64,000 nucleotides of DNA from contig CM059197.1 of NCBI GenBank assembly GCA_030323885.1, forward strand, positions 28,601,178 through 28,665,177. Direction: 5' to 3'. The translations under genes were made by a program, and so were the position numbers. Positions 63,441 through 64,000 of this stretch are shown here, piece after piece; positions within the stretch are counted from its first letter, which is position 1, and every line of letters begins with the position of its first letter. The stretch comes from Branchipolynoe longqiensis (Eukaryota; Annelida; Polychaeta; Phyllodocida; Polynoidae). A model generated the notes under the pieces. The model saw nothing but the letters and a program-made list of their open reading frames with translations. It was not told the DNA's origin and ran no database searches.

Positions 63441-64000
63441 TATGTTCCATGGCATCACCATACCGTAAGTGGCAGAACACCAAACCCTCAGCTTCGGTTT
63501 CTCCCCCCCCCCCCACCCCCCTAGCCCCCACTTTTTTAATTTGTTGCTGTTCCTCTGTTATCTCCAGTCAACCATATACGATGACAGAGACAGTCCAGGT
63601 AAAAATGTAAAATGTAAGACCTAAATACACTGGGATTGGTCCCACTGCTTCACTGGTCACAGATGGTCCAGTGTATTATTAACAACCCCACCCCAACAAC
63701 ATAATTCATAAACTCACATAACTAGCTACATTAGAGTTACACTAGAATTTTCCAAACAAACCAACATTTATATACCGCTTGCCTAACTGCAACTGAACAT
63801 TCAAACTTAATACAGAAGATAACTTCTGCTTACATTCTAAATACTATGTAAATACTCACATTGATCTGACTAATATTGATCTGGTTATATGACACTACTG
63901 TACCATATTGTTATGGAACTTTTGGGTTTCAGAATTTCATTGTGTTACATGGTGCAAATTGTCTATTCAACAGGTATTGTACACCTTATTCTATATACCT
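63441..64000. other. Probable LINE 3' flank; C homopolymer
   Basis: Poly-C-rich run at about 63505-63530. The rest is AT-rich and may be the 3' UTR of the preceding LINE. No gene. Confidence 0.4.

Overview
The window is intergenic or intronic DNA from an animal nuclear genome, most likely an invertebrate. There are no operons and almost no host coding sequence. Nearly everything recognisable is mobile or repetitive: a DIRS-type tyrosine-recombinase retrotransposon, several 5'-truncated LINEs (CR1/L2-like, RTE-like, I/Nimb-like), at least four tRNA-derived SINE families, many short terminal-inverted-repeat elements (MITEs) and four large tandem arrays. A SINE at 16180-16450 has a body I recall as widespread in molluscan and other lophotrochozoan genomes, so a lophotrochozoan is my best guess. 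Nothing here fixes the phylum.

Labels used below. SINE-A: ~330 bp, tRNA-like head, (AAC)n-type tail, more than 30 copies or fragments. SINE-B and SINE-C: other tRNA-headed families. MITE-1: TTAAAGCTGCATAGTC ends, TTAA targets. MITE-2: CTGTCAC ends, TTAA targets, internal 11-bp tandem repeat. MITE-3 to MITE-5: smaller families. REP-1 to REP-4: dispersed repeats of unknown class.

Layout. 1-8.7 kb: scattered SINE-A, SINE-C, MITE-1 and MITE-4. 8.8-10.7 kb: one SINE-A opened by a LINE and by a MITE-1. 11-12.5 kb: a G/T-only tandem array. 13-22 kb: SINEs, a foldback element and a 93-bp sequence (20608-20700) that looks like a genuine internal exon of an unidentified host gene. 22.2 kb: a CCAAT/E-box/TATA-like promoter candidate. 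23.3-24.3 kb: AT microsatellite and minus-strand LINE. 27.5-28.8 kb: (CCACCTCA)n satellite.

29.6-43.6 kb is the most informative part. Two similar ~4.3-kb blocks, A (29597-34189) and B (39284-43584), lie in direct orientation and flank a DIRS element, a 497-N gap and a LINE. The arrangement fits two alleles of one locus placed in series by the assembler, each broken at a retroelement insertion. Block A also carries a LINE with target-site duplication whose empty site is preserved in B.

43.6-47.5 kb: a TIR element enclosing a full-length 5S rRNA-like sequence, another MITE, an I-like LINE end and a cluster of palindromes. 48.5-57.8 kb: further LINE, SINE and MITE copies. 57.9-59.5 kb: a 43-bp minisatellite with a 516-bp (12-unit) higher-order period. 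60.4-61.4 kb: a 40-bp minisatellite with a GATATC site in most units. 62-64 kb: REP-2 and a LINE tail.

Genes do not work together here in a pathway sense. The LINEs may supply machinery for the SINEs, and the MITEs presumably depend on transposases encoded elsewhere.
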